A model generated the notes under the pieces. The model searched no databases, had not been told where the DNA came from, and was given only the letters and a program-made list of their open reading frames with translations. 64,000 nucleotides of DNA, from NCBI GenBank assembly GCA_023053685.1, contig JALIGW010000002.1, positions 164,927,034 to 164,991,033 of the forward strand. Reading direction: 5' to 3'. Positions within the stretch are counted from its first letter, which is position 1; each line of letters begins with the position of its first letter. Below are positions 1 through 13,144 of the stretch, piece after piece. Source of the stretch: Diadophis punctatus similis. Lineage: Eukaryota; Chordata; Lepidosauria; Squamata; Dipsadidae. The translations under genes and the position numbers were made by a program.

Positions 1-639
1 AATCATAATGTCTCAAATCTGTGTTATGGTGTAAGTTAGACAAAACAATCTGGTTCCTTTGAACACCACCTCGTGGATGAAGAGCATGATTCATTGTCAT
101 TTTTTTTGGTCTTCTTATCCACTGCTTTTAGTTCTGCTTGAGTCTGGTGCATTATATTCCAGCTGTGTATCTAATGACTTGAATTGCCCAGATGTTAATT
201 GCTTTGATGGTATTTCCTCCTCTGAGTTTGGACTTTAAGATCTCTTTCACTCATGATGAATGGTAATGTAATGACCAAATGACTGCAAAGAATATAAATC
301 AATCCATTCCTCACCAGTTAGTTAGAACCAAAGAAGCTTCTTGGAAGAGAACCAAAATATTTTCAAATGAAAAAATTAAGAAAGTCCTGTTGTCTTTGGG
401 GGGGGGAGTGCCTCTGGAACAACCATGACCTGGAATGATTGAGAATCTCCGTAGGCAAACAACTATAGCACCAATCAAAATCTGAACCACTTCTTCCAGT
501 TCCTAATCACTATGCTTATGAGAAATTCCACATTTTTAGGGATTGCTGTTCAGCAATCTTTAGAACCTGTGGAATGATAAGAGCTACTCTGCTATGAAAC
601 ATTATGAGTATCAGTTAAGGAAAAGTTTAAAAAGTTAAG
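1..639. other. Intergenic DNA, nothing recognised
   Basis: No gene or clear repeat is seen. Around 422-460 a short stretch reading 'accatgacctgg' resembles one at about 62560-62600, so a dispersed repeat fragment may lie here. Confidence 0.5.
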
Positions 640-2660
<2,021 letters not shown>

Positions 2661-2765
2661 TGAATTGAATTGAATTGAATTGAACTTTATTTGGCCAGCT
2701 GTGATTAGACATACAAGTAATTTGTCTCTGGTACAGAAGCACTTAGTGTACATGCAAAGCAACAG
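2661..2765 (-). mobile_element. Dispersed retroelement 3' end with pentanucleotide tail
   Basis: A (GAATT)n run at 2661-2685 is followed by 'tttatttggccagctgtgat'. This is a diverged reverse-strand copy of the end seen at 29755-29971 ('cacttggccaataaag' plus an ATTCT tail). The parent element is not identified from sequence alone. Confidence 0.6.
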
Positions 2766-2892
2766 AATAATAATAATCATAATAATAATACCAGTAAAAG
2801 GGGGAGTAAAGAAAGATAATAAGGATAAATAATAATAATAACAGCCAACTACATTGGCTGTTACATAGACAGTAGACAACACTATGAGAAAT

Positions 2893-2959
2893 GTTGTGTT
2901 GTATTGTATTGTATTGTATTGTGTTGTGTTGTGTTGTATTGTATTGTATTGTATTGTAT
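2893..2959. repeat. (TTGTA)n / (TTGTG)n pentanucleotide microsatellite
   Basis: About 13 five-base units alternate between TTGTA and TTGTG, directly left of a small hAT-like element. Confidence 0.9.
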
Positions 2960-3064
2960 CAGCGGTGTCAAAGTGGTGGCCATGCCCATCCCAGCTCTGC
3001 GAAGGTAAAAAAACATCACAATATGTCACATGATGGCAATGTGACACCACAAGTTTGATACCTG
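2960..3064. mobile_element. Small hAT-like MITE, 'CAGNGGTGTCAAA' family
   Basis: It starts with 'cagcggtgtcaaagtgg' and ends 'caagtttgatacctg', an imperfect terminal inverted repeat shared with the copies at 22273-22384 and 59690-59822. No clean target duplication is readable because the left flank is a microsatellite. Confidence 0.65.
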
Positions 3065-3395
3065 TGTATAATATTATAGATTAGTAAAGTTATTTCATAA
3101 CTTGGTAAACATCACATACATTGGCATACTCCAAAGGAGTTAAGAGAATGAAAATTGAATTCAATTAAATTGGGATACAATGATTTGCAAAGAGTGGTTA
3201 TGACTTTGCAATTTCCTGAAACAGATATTTCATCTTGGCTCCAATGGAGTAGAACTGTATGCTTCCCATTCAAAGTCCTGCTGCCGCTTTTTTCCCACTC
3301 TCTCTTTCTCACACAGACCATTAAAATAGGTCATGCCTCCCAAGGAATATAATACTTCTCAAGCAGGTTTCTTCTTCGAAAGAAAAGGTGGAATT

Positions 3396-3630
3396 CAGTG
3401 GTGAGATTCAAAAATTTTTTACTACTGGTTCTGTGGGTGTGGCTTGGTGGGCATGGCAGGGGAAGGTTACTGCAAAATCCCCATTTCCTCCCGATCAGCT
3501 GGGACTCGGGAGCAGAGAATAGATGGGGGCGGGGCCAGTCAGAGATGGTATTTACTGGTTGTCCGGACTACTCAAAACTTCCGCTATAGGTCCTCCAGAA
3601 CTGGTCAGGACCTGCTGAATCCCACCTCAG
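3396..3630. mobile_element. Non-autonomous hAT-like element, 'CAGTGGTGGGATTC' family
   Basis: The 235-bp element starts 'cagtggtgagattc' and ends 'gaatcccacctcag'. It is flanked by an exact 8-bp duplication, gtggaatt, at 3388-3395 and 3631-3638. Relatives lie at 25945, 27568, 31620 and 37257. It sits directly against the AAAT tail of the L2 element to its right. Eight-base target duplications and C-A-G termini are hallmarks of the hAT superfamily; no transposase is encoded. Confidence 0.85.
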
Positions 3631-3636
3631 GTGGAA

Positions 3637-3637
3637 T

Positions 3638-3672
<35 letters not shown>

Positions 3673-5640
3673 TTAAATTTATATACCGCCCTTCTCCAGG
3701 GGACTCAGGCCGGTGAACAGCCAAGTAAAAAACATTAAAATACATTTAAACCAAGTAAAAACATTAAAATACATTTAAAATAACATATTCAATATGGCCC
3801 TAATTTAATACAATTAAAATTTAGTAAAATCTTAAAATTTTAAAAACCCCAAAAACTTTTTCACGCCAGCCCGGCTTGATAAAAATAATGCGTCTTGAGG
3901 GCACGGCGGAAGGTGGACAGGTCGTGAATTGTTCTTAAGTCTGGAGGGAGCTGATTCCAGAGGGTGGGTGCTCCCACAGAGAAGGCCCTCCCCCTGGGCG
4001 TCACCAGCCTACACTGCTTGGCTGATGGCACCCCGAGGAGGCCCTCTCTGTGGGAGCGCACTGGTCGATGGGAGGCAGTTTGTGGCAGCAGGCGGTCTCG
4101 GAGATACCTAGGTCCAATGCCATGGAGCGCTTTAAAGGTAGTAACAAGCACCTTGAAGCGCACCCGGTAGACCACCGGAAGCCAGTGCAGCTCGCGCAGG
4201 AGGGGTGTTATATGGGAGCGCCAATTAGCCCCCGAAACCACCCGCGCGGCCGCATTCTGGATCAGTTGGAGCCTCCAGGTGCTCTTCATGGGGAGCCCCA
4301 TGTAGAGAGCATTACAGTAGTCCAGACGCAACGTGACCAGGGCATGGGTGACTGTGCACAGGGAATCCCGATCCAGAAAGGGACGCAACTGGCGTATCAG
4401 GCGGACCTGATAAAAGGCCGCCCTGGTCACAGCTGTCAGATGGTCCTCTAAGGACAGCTGTGGATCCAGGAGGACACCCAGATTGCGAGCCCTTTCGGCG
4501 GGGGCTAGAGACTCGCCCCCGATAGTCAGAGATGGAATCATCTGATTATATCGAGATGCTGGGAACCACAGCCACTCCATCTTGGAAGGGTTGAGCCTGA
4601 GTCGGTTTCTCCCCATCCAGATCCGCACAGCTTCCAGGCACCGGGACATCACTTCAAGGGCATCATTGGGGTGGCCTGGGGTGGAAATGTACAGCTGTGT
4701 ATCATCGGCGTACTGATGGTACTTCACCCCAAAGCCACAGATGATCTCACCCAGCGGCTTCACATAGATGTTGAACAGAAGGGGCGAGAGAATCGACCCC
4801 TGGGGCACTCCATATGTAAGAGGCCTCGAGGACGACCTCTGCCCCCCTGCCAATACAAACTGCGACCGGTTGGAGAGAAAGGAGGAGAACCAACGAAAAA
4901 CGGTGCCCTCTATCCCTAACTCTTCCAGCCGGTGCAGCATGATACCCTGGTCGATGGTATCAAAAGCCGCTGAGAGGTCTAATAGGACCAGGACAGAGGA
5001 ACAACCCCTGTCCCGAGCCCTCCAGAGATCATCAACCAATGCGACCAATGCCGTTTCCATGCTGTGCCCAGCCCTGAAACCCAACTGGAACGGATCTAGG
5101 TATGATGATTCCTCCAAGTACTGGGGAAACTGTCGTGCGACCACACTCTCAACAACCTTCGCCACGAAGCGAAGGTTGGAGACAGGGCGATAGTTAGCTA
5201 AAATTGCTGGGTCCAGGGAGGGCTTCTTGAGGAGAGGCCTCACCACCGCTTCTTTCAAAGCCGTGGGGAAGTAACCCTCCCCCAAAGAGGTGTTAATAAT
5301 TCCCTGGAGCCAGCCTCGTGTAACCTCCCGGGTAGCCAGCACTAACCAGGAGGGACACGGGTCCAATAAACATGTGGCTGCACTGAGCCTCCCCAGAATC
5401 TTGTCCACATCCTCAGGGGTCACCGAGTCAAACTCTTCCCAGATAACGTTCTCAAGACTATTCCCTGTCACCGCGTCCGTATCCACCCAGTTGGAGTCCA
5501 GTTCCCCCTGAATCTGAGCGATTTTGTCATGTAGATATCGTCCAAAGTCCTCAGCCCTGCCTTCCAGGGGATCCTCCCGCGCTTCTTGATGGAGTAAGGA
5601 ACGGGTCACCCTGAATTGCAAGAGGGAGCCCAGGAAAACT
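3637..5640 (-). mobile_element. L2-clade LINE, 5'-truncated
   Basis: Read on the minus strand: the second half of ORF2, a 3' UTR (3860-3676) ending in 'agaagggcggtatataaat', then an AAAT tail of about 10 units (3675-3638). That 3' end is typical of squamate L2-type LINEs. The endonuclease end is missing, as expected from target-primed reverse transcription that stopped early. The long intact frame suggests a fairly young insertion. Confidence 0.85.
3861..5621 (-). CDS. L2-clade LINE ORF2, reverse transcriptase half (586 residues open)
   Basis: This encodes the reverse transcriptase of a non-LTR retrotransposon, which copies its own RNA into a nicked chromosomal target. Visible motifs in order: 'NYRPVSNL' near residue 142, 'LLDLSAAFDTIDQ' near 216, 'GVPQGSILSPLLFNIY' near 273, and the catalytic 'YADD' at residues 304-307 (4712-4701). 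After these come the thumb region and a C-terminal 'LRELHWLPV' stretch. The 'SAAFDTIDH'-type motif favours the L2 clade over CR1 proper. The N-terminal endonuclease is missing, so the first Met is only the first in the surviving frame and the copy cannot move on its own. An uninterrupted frame of this length is exceptional in this window. Confidence 0.85.
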   Translation of the reverse strand: MQFRVTRSLLHQEAREDPLEGRAEDFGRYLHDKIAQIQGELDSNWVDTDAVTGNSLENVIWEEFDSVTPEDVDKILGRLSAATCLLDPCPSWLVLATREVTRGWLQGIINTSLGEGYFPTALKEAVVRPLLKKPSLDPAILANYRPVSNLRFVAKVVESVVARQFPQYLEESSYLDPFQLGFRAGHSMETALVALVDDLWRARDRGCSSVLVLLDLSAAFDTIDQGIMLHRLEELGIEGTVFRWFSSFLSNRSQFVLAGGQRSSSRPLTYGVPQGSILSPLLFNIYVKPLGEIICGFGVKYHQYADDTQLYISTPGHPNDALEVMSRCLEAVRIWMGRNRLRLNPSKMEWLWFPASRYNQMIPSLTIGGESLAPAERARNLGVLLDPQLSLEDHLTAVTRAAFYQVRLIRQLRPFLDRDSLCTVTHALVTLRLDYCNALYMGLPMKSTWRLQLIQNAAARVVSGANWRSHITPLLRELHWLPVVYRVRFKVLVTTFKALHGIGPRYLRDRLLPQTASHRPVRSHREGLLGVPSAKQCRLVTPRGRAFSVGAPTLWNQLPPDLRTIHDLSTFRRALKTHYFYQAGLA

Positions 5641-6358
5641 TGGCAGGCTCTTTCAGAAGCTAGGCCTCACAACACAATGAAAATGTACTAACCAACAGAG
5701 ATGAAATTGTGGTGCCTTTTCTGGGTCTTGCAGCCAAGTCTTCGAAGGAAAGTCCTTTTGCTATAACTCTGGTTATCTAAGGTTGAATCTGCATAAGGAG
5801 CATGAAATGGGGGGAATGTTTTCATTTTTCACTTTAAGGACTCTCTCGTCATTCTCTTGGTATAAAAAAGTAATTGTATGCCACTTAATCAATCGAGTCT
5901 GTCTGCAAACAAGAGCCAATGTGGAAATCATGTCCTAAAGAACTGGGTCTCTTGCATAAAACTGTACTATGTAGGTGGAGACATGAACTGTTAAGATAAA
6001 GGTACTTAACTCTTCTGGCATTCCAGCCAGATTTTTCCATCACACTCCTTCTTTGTGCTTACGGTCTCTTCAAATACAGCTCAGACTGGCATAGTTGCTA
6101 GCCAGGAAACAGGTAAATGCTTGCCTGCTTGCACAGCATGTGATCCTATCCTAACTTTATGAAGTCATTTGAGCAGAAGATGAGAACCGAACAAAATGTT
6201 TCAGTTTTTCCTGGGACAGCTGGAAATAAAGATGCCTACTTGCTCTTCATCTCTGAACTTTGATTTGACAAAGTCTGTTGTCTGCAGGTGGCTAGAGAAC
6301 ATGTTTTCCTGTCAAATCATTTCCTGCTAGGTTCGTCAGATGTCAAAAGATAGCCAAC
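5641..6358. other. Intergenic DNA, nothing recognised
   Basis: No coding frame, RNA gene or nameable repeat is seen. Confidence 0.5.
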
Positions 6359-6366
6359 ACTTTGCT

Positions 6367-6778
6367 CAGGGGTGGGCTCCACTTACCTTCGCCACCAGTT
6401 CACAACGCAATGTTTTGCATGTGCACGCTCACTCCACTTGCGCGCCTGCGCACATCCCCTCCTACAATTATGCTTCCACGCATGCTCAGTAGCTATAATC
6501 AGCCCGAAACACAGCTGATCAGCTGATCAGCTGTGCTTTGGGCGAAGGAATAAAGGTAAATATAATCCCGGGGGCGGGCAGGAGGGCCCTTTTTCAAGCA
6601 GCAGCAGAGGGAAAAAACTTCAAAACAGTAAAAAAAATTCAGAAAAAAATACAAAAAAAGATGGCGGCGCCCACAGATTGGCACCGACCAAACCGGATCC
6701 GTGATGCCATCATGACATCACCAGCGGGTCACTACCGGTTCGGGCGATCTGGTCTGAACCGGCAGGAACCCACCCCCG
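6367..6778. mobile_element. Non-autonomous hAT-like element, 'CAGNGGTGGGTTCC' family
   Basis: The 412-bp element starts 'caggggtgggctcc' and ends 'ggaacccacccccg'. It is flanked by exact 8-bp duplications actttgct (6359-6366 and 6779-6786). The interior carries 'cccttttt', 'caagatggcgg'-like and 'cgatcacct'-like blocks shared, in opposite orientation, with 25350-25725. There is no transposase frame. Confidence 0.9.
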
Positions 6779-7259
6779 ACTTTGCTAAACTTTTTGTTTC
6801 CTTTTTCCAAGGACTTGTACTCATTTTAAGTGTCATTCCTCTCTGGATGTTTATATTAGGTTACATGCAGATGGAGAAACTAGCTGAAGAAATAGTGGGA
6901 TCAGAGTTGTTGGAAATTTCCAAATAAAAAAACTCGGGAGTACAGTATAAAGCAGGGACGTACCACTCAAGCTCTTTACTTTTCCTGTGCTAAGAAGTTA
7001 CAATCCAGATATTTAAAATCAGAAAACGTTTCTTGTGAAATTCTGGGAAATCAAATGACCCTTGATAGTTAACTCTTACTGCACTCTGAACAGTTCTTTG
7101 TTCTTGGTTGATTTCCATTTTCTAAATCTACTTTGCATCTGCCAGGTAATTCCTCCAAGTTACAGTTTTACATCTTAGGCATCAGCAAATTGAGAAGAAC
7201 TGGAATAGGACATTTTTCAGTCAGAAGATCACACTGGCTGTTATTCAGAACATGAAAAA

Positions 7260-8140
<881 letters not shown>

Positions 8141-8325
8141 CAGTATATTGCTCCTAGAAGCAGGAAGCTGAAGACACCAGCCTGATGATGACGAATGAAA
8201 CTTCGTCGAAACTTTGCCAAGACACTTCCAATTTTACGCGGGAGAAAACCCGAATAACCAAAGACCTACATACAAACACCCGCGAAAACCTCAGAAAACA
8301 TATATATATATTCCAACAAATTGGA
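8141..8325 (+). mobile_element. Penelope-like fragment with hammerhead-like motif
   Basis: This insert lies between the AT tract and the resumed BovB sequence. At 8182-8211 it reads CTGATGA, then a 6-bp stem (gacgaa / ttcgtc) with a 6-base loop, then GAAA. This matches the conserved core and stem II of a hammerhead ribozyme, apart from one extra T before the stem. Penelope-like retroelements are known to carry such motifs. No protein-coding part is present. Confidence 0.55.
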
Positions 8326-8546
8326 AGAAGTGAATCTACAGTCCAATATAAAAAAGGAGCCTTAACACAATGTACAAACTATTGCATAATATCATTAATT
8401 TCATTTCATATGCTAGCAAAATAAGGCTTAGGAATATCCAACACACATTAATGCTCTACATAGAAAAGGAGATGCCAGATGTTCAAACTGGCTTTAGGAA
8501 AGGCCAAGGAACAAAAGACAGGGTTATTGATGTATGCTGGATAATT

Positions 8547-8609
8547 GTGGTGGTATGTGGGTCTCCCTTCTGTCTTCCAAGGCCATTCCCACATACTATC
8601 ACAACAACT
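8547..8609. mobile_element. 63-bp inverted-repeat insert inside BovB
   Basis: It interrupts the otherwise continuous BovB reading 'WII|EKA'. The insert begins 'gtggtggtatgtggg' and ends with its imperfect reverse complement, 'cccacatactatcac'. This looks like a very short MITE; the target duplication is unclear. Confidence 0.6.
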
Positions 8610-8908
8610 GAGAAAGCCAAAGAGTAACAAAAAGAAATTACTATGTGCTTCATTGATTATAAAAGGGCTTTCAGTTGTATGTTCAATCAAGCACTGGCAT
8701 GTATTCAGAAATACAGGAGTCCCAGAACATCTCATTGTCCTCATGAGAAACTTATATGCAGATCTAGAAGCCATAGTACAGACAGAACATAGTAAAACGA
8801 ACGGGCTCCAGTTTGGCAAAGGTGTGTGACAGGCTGCATACTCTCTCCTTATTCAACCTACATACTGAACATATATTAAGAGAAGCTGTATTGAAAGAAG
8901 ATGAGTAT

Positions 8909-9008
8909 CAGTGGTGGGTTCCTCCTAGTTCGGCATGCACAGAAGCATCACGCGCGAGCTTGAGCACACGCGTGAACCGGTAGTAACGGGTTTTAGAGCC
9001 CACCACTG
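8909..9008. mobile_element. Short hAT-like MITE (100 bp), 'CAGTGGTGGGTTCC' family
   Basis: It starts 'cagtggtgggttcc', ends 'gagcccaccactg', and has exact 8-bp duplications atgagtat at 8901-8908 and 9009-9016. It inserted into the BovB remnant, so it is younger than that copy. Confidence 0.92.
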
Positions 9009-9158
9009 ATGAGTATGGTTTTAAAAGTGGAGAAAGAAACATCAATAACTGCTGGTGTTCCTAGTATGACTTCCCTCAGTCCTTACCATTAACAACATGG
9101 AAAGGCAGAGAATATTCACAGCAGAAGTTATGCTCTCTCCCAACCAAAAACATCTTTG

Positions 9159-9183
9159 CACACACACACACACACACACACAC
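9159..9183. repeat. (CA)n microsatellite
   Basis: About 12 CA units. Confidence 0.95.
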
Positions 9184-9849
9184 CCTTATCTTTCCCCACC
9201 ACAAAAAATCACCAGGAAGGAGAAAACATAAAGAAGGTGTAAAAGTTCACTCACCTGAATCAACTCTGCTTCAGTAGCTCCTTCTCCTTTATTAGCCAAA
9301 TAATTGGCATTTCTTATCTCAAAATTGCAATTATACTTAAAGCTCATTATAATTCTGTTAATGAATAGTTTTCCACAGCTGTCTTTTTTTCCCCTCTCCG
9401 TGGATTTCTAGAAACAATTTTTTAAACTCTTTTCCTCAAAGTTAAGCACATGCCTACCTCTTCTTTATTTATTGGCCCAATTGACAATCTCCATTTGATT
9501 GGTTAATTTTATTTACCAACAAGTCATTGTTGAATCTTAGTAATCAGACAGATTTTCTCCAGGAGGATCCGTCCCCAGTCTTTTTTTTTCAGACCTTCCA
9601 ATTGTGCATCCATCGCTGCTTAAATTGAGCCTATCTGTCAAGCACCAGGGAAATCAGGGAGTTCAAATGAGTATAAAGTTTTATTGCAAGTTTAAGATCT
9701 CTACAAAAATCTGAGGCTAGTAACAGTCAAGGAAATGAGTGGGAATAAAAGGCATTCAAGGTGGGCTGGACTTGGATCTCCTTGCGGGCACGCAGGAACT
9801 CATGGCTTATGATGCATTTGATCCCTTCCTCGGGCTCAGCCTAGTCATC
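9184..9849. other. Intergenic DNA, nothing recognised
   Basis: No gene or clear repeat is visible. Confidence 0.5.
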
Positions 9850-9857
9850 TCCTACAC

Positions 9858-10229
9858 CTGTGATGGCGAACCTATGGCACGGGTGCCACAAGTGGCACGC
9901 GGAGCCATATCAGTGGGCACGCGAGCTCAGGTCCGGTGCGCATGTGCGCACCGGCCGGCTGATTTTCGGGCCTTCTGGGCCCACTGGGAGTCAGGAAACA
10001 GGCTGTTTCCAGCCTCCAGAGGGGGTAGGGAAGGCCGTTTTCACCCTCCCCAGGCTCCTAGAAGCCTGGAGAGAGCAAAAAATGGGTGTGCCATTGCATG
10101 CTGGGAGTGGGGGGGGTCATACGCGCATGCGCGGGGTGCATGGAATTATGGGTGTGGGCACGCACACACGTGATCCCACGCATCCCCCCCCTTTTTGGCA
10201 CGCGAACCAAAAAAGGTTCGCCATCACTG
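9858..10229. mobile_element. Non-autonomous hAT-like element, 'CAGTGATGGCGAACC' family
   Basis: The 372-bp element starts 'ctgtgatggcgaacc' and ends 'ggttcgccatcactg', with exact 8-bp duplications tcctacac (9850-9857, 10230-10237). The interior is GC-rich. The second copy is at 23339-23785. Confidence 0.92.
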
Positions 10230-10237
10230 TCCTACAC

Positions 10238-11485
10238 TATCCATCCTTGCAGCGGATTGTCTAAAGGGCCTCCTAGGAAAAGTCTAGGAACAGTCACAAT
10301 TAATGTCCTAGATGGATCTATGCAAAGACTGTCTTGGCTATGGCTGCCACCTTCACTCTCTTCATTAGTTCAACTTAACATCTCTATGGGAACTTTCTAA
10401 AAAAAATAGGTTGTTACGGGCTAATCTTTTCCCATAGTTACTAAAGTTTTCGAATATTTTTTAAAAAATATAATCAGATGAAACCTCTGAAATTTTGCAG
10501 AATGGCTGTTCTCTAAATAATCTACCGTCTCTAGTCCTACTCCACTAAGAAATAAAGCAGGTAGGCAGGTTTGATGATCCCCATTGTAGACTATGATCAA
10601 ATCTGTTTTCAAATCTCATATTGTTTTATGATATATCTTCTGCATTTAGATCTCAAGCCAGTTTTAAATCTAATCTAACCACCTTTGAATCTTGACTTGG
10701 CATCCAAACCAATCTGATTCACGTATCCCTAGTGTCTAAACTGTGCAGTTAATCATGTGCCCATAAAAAAAGCTATCATTTTCCCTGTTTCATTTAGACA
10801 TTGGATTAAGTACATTAAAATAATGCTGGATTAAGGAAGAACTACTATTATCTTACCTGATACCAAGTCATTTTCCAACTCACAGAAATGAATAAAAGGG
10901 CCTAACTTTTACCAAAACAATTTACAGATAATGTACCTGTTTGATATTGAATTGTGCTAGGGCTAAATGCAAGGTCTTTGCAGGATGCTTACAAATCATG
11001 TGCAAAGCATGAAACTTAATTTAGCTTCTTGAAAATAGCATTATATCGCTTTAGAAGATGCATTTAGCTGTTGGTTTTCTCAGCTTGATAATGTTGTAAT
11101 TCTAAAGAGAGATTAGTAATTTTCTGCCTTCCACATCCTCTCCAACCTTTTAAGATGCTCTTAGTTCAAAGAGTCACTATAAAATACAGTATGTGCACAG
11201 CCCCCTCCTCTGCCACTTTTCTACCCACCCTCACCCATGACTTAGGGCAGCTGTTTGACATTTTATGAACTGAAAAGGAACATTGCTACATTTCTCTGCT
11301 ACAGGGACTGCAAATTAGACCCACTTGCCCTAGGAAGTGAACCACTAAATGGCAAATTCTCAAGTATTTTCAAGCTTTACTACTTGTTTTCAGAATCAAA
11401 CCAATTCAGGAGGAAAATTCGTTAGAGGATATCCAGTTGGATTTGACATTTCCTTAGCAAAAAGAAAACCTTCAGAAGCCTTCTC
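10238..11485. other. Intergenic DNA, nothing recognised
   Basis: AT-rich unique-looking sequence. No gene, RNA or repeat identified. Confidence 0.5.
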
Positions 11486-12470
11486 GGGGGGGGGGGGGGC
11501 ATGACGAGGTTTGACCACCTTTTGGGCCCTGCTCTGGGCTGCTGCCTGCTTGACCTCCACTCTGCCTCAGGTCCTGCATCCAGCCCACAACAAGGGGACA
11601 TGCCGCTTCCAGGCCGGCTGGCAGATGGGCAAGCAGGCGGCCCTTGGGGGAGGCATTTTCTCTCAGGCCTCCCACCTGGAAAGCCCTGTGGAAGCCAAAG
11701 CTGGGCCCAAAAGGCCGCCAAGCCTCACCATGTGTGTCCCCCCCCCACCGCGGTGGTCCTTTGGCTGAGCGCAGCAAGTATGGAGTAGATCTTCCTTCCC
11801 TGCCATCAACCTTACGTTCTAGCCCATGGGGCTTGCACTGTTCTCACAGCAGTGGCCCGGCATGCAGGTGGAGGCCCCGGGGAAGGCCAGAGCCAGGGAC
11901 TGGCACATCCCCCAACCCGAGGTGAAGGGCACGTGGACGGCATACAAGCGGAGGCCCTGGGGAAGGCCAGAGCCAGGGACTGGCACATCCTCCAACTTGA
12001 GGCGAAAGGCAAGTGGACGGCATGCAAGCGGAGGCCCTGGGGAAGGCCAGAGCCAGGGACTGGCACATTCTCCAACTCGAGGTGAAGGGAAAGTGGACGG
12101 CATGTGGGCAGAGGCCCTGGGGAAGGCCAGAGCCAGGGACTGGCACATTCTCCAACTTGAGGTGAAGGGAAAGTGGGCAGCATGTGGGCGGAGGCCCCGT
12201 GGAAGGCCAGAGGCAGGGACTGGTGCATCCCCAGACCCGAGGCGAAGGTTGAACGGGCGGCATGTGTGCGGAAGGATGGCAAGAGCCAGGCCCAAAAGGT
12301 GGCCAAACCTCATCATGTACACCCCGAGGCAGCCCTTCGGCCAAGCGCCTTACCTTCGTGGGCAGCCGCGGTGAACAAAGCGGGCGAGTTGTGGAGATCA
12401 GCTGGGCCACGTGGTCTGGGCGAGGTGAGCCAACCAAGGCGGGCGAGGTGAGATAAGGTGGGGCGGGGCC
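11486..12470. repeat. GC-rich composite repeat of unknown class
   Basis: It begins with a run of 14 G. A 29-bp segment at 11500-11528 recurs inverted at 12289-12317 (27 of 29 positions match), and a third, direct, weaker copy sits at 11703-11732. An 80-bp minisatellite lies between. Several overlapping frames stay open on both strands, but only because the 80-bp unit lacks stops in those frames; none looks like a known protein. Confidence 0.7.
11861..12275 (+). repeat. Minisatellite, 80-bp unit, about five copies
   Basis: The phrase 'gaggccctgg' or 'gaggccccgg' recurs at 11871, 11951, 12031, 12111 and 12191, exactly 80 bp apart. Each unit continues 'gaaggccagagccaggga' and ends 'ggcat'. Units differ at a few positions each. 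The last unit is partial. Confidence 0.95.
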
Positions 12471-12473
12471 AGC

Positions 12474-12564
12474 CAGTGGTGGGATTTGCTGGTTCGCCGA
12501 ACTGCGCAGAATGTTAACAACCACTTTGCCTGAACCAGTCTGAACCGGCTGAAGCCCACCTCTG
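12474..12564. mobile_element. hAT-like MITE fragment
   Basis: It starts 'cagtggtgggatttg' and ends 'agcccacctctg', as in the 'CAGTGGTGGGATTC' family. The flanks do not form a duplication, so this may be one end of a larger rearranged element joined to the GC-rich repeat on its left. Confidence 0.6.
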
Positions 12565-12700
12565 CTCTCCATGTTTCTAGTGTCTTTCTTCCCACTTGGA
12601 ACTGAACCCAGATGGACATTTCTTCTAACAGATATTTTTAAAAAATGTTTGTGGATGCATTTATCTAACGGATATGGTAAGACAAAATGCTGATGAAATC

Positions 12701-13136
12701 CAGTGGCAGGTTGCTTCCTTACCAGCGCCGGTGCACTGCGCATGCATCTCCATGCTTCAGGCAGGTGCGCTCGCTACGCACTTGCCCCCCTCATGCAATT
12801 TTGCTTCTGCGCATGCACAGAAGCAAAATCGCACCAAAATCTCATGTGTGCATGCGTCCCCTTGCGAGATTTTGGCACAATTTTGCTTCTGCGCATGCGC
12901 AGAAGCAAAATTGTGCCAAAAACTCGTGCGTGTTTGCATCCCCTTGTGAGGTTTTGGCACAATTTTGCTTCCGCGCATGCACAGAAGCAAAATCGTCCAA
13001 AAATTCACAGAAAAAGATGGCAACATGCGCGATGAACCGGCAGAGAGGGCTCCGGAGCGGTCGCGCACAAATTGCACAATTGGCCGCTCCCTACCGGAGT
13101 TGCGTACTGGGCAACTCCGGCAGGAACCCACCTCTG
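12701..13136. mobile_element. Non-autonomous hAT-like element with 82-bp internal repeats
   Basis: It starts 'cagtggcaggttgc', ends 'ggaacccacctctg', and has exact 8-bp duplications atgaaatc (12693-12700, 13137-13144). Three 82-bp internal units start at 12801, 12883 and 12965. The central one forms a perfect 52-bp palindrome (12870-12921) centred on TGCGCATGCGCA, the NRF1-type consensus. Confidence 0.92.
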
Positions 13137-13144
13137 ATGAAATC

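Larger units (their letters stand above)
8330..9080 (+). mobile_element. BovB/RTE LINE remnant, reverse transcriptase part
   Basis: Broken frames give 'EMPDVQTGFRKGQGTKD', 'CFIDYKRAF' and 'MRNLYADLEAIVQTEHSKTN', which are RTE/BovB reverse transcriptase motifs. The sequence continues after the hAT insert with 'ERNINN', the region just before the YADD motif; YADD itself is lost. Stops and frameshifts make it dead. It is interrupted by a 63-bp inverted-repeat insert (8547-8609) and a hAT-like element (8909-9008). Confidence 0.85.

Noticed and set aside
6538..6927. 129-residue frame, possible host membrane protein
   Set aside because: The first two thirds lie inside a hAT-like element (6367-6778), so the frame is a chance fusion across the insertion border.
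11844..12743. 299-residue open frame on the minus strand
   Set aside because: It is the translation of an 80-bp minisatellite plus flanking GC-rich repeat and MITE. The repeated phrases shift frame from unit to unit and resemble no known protein.
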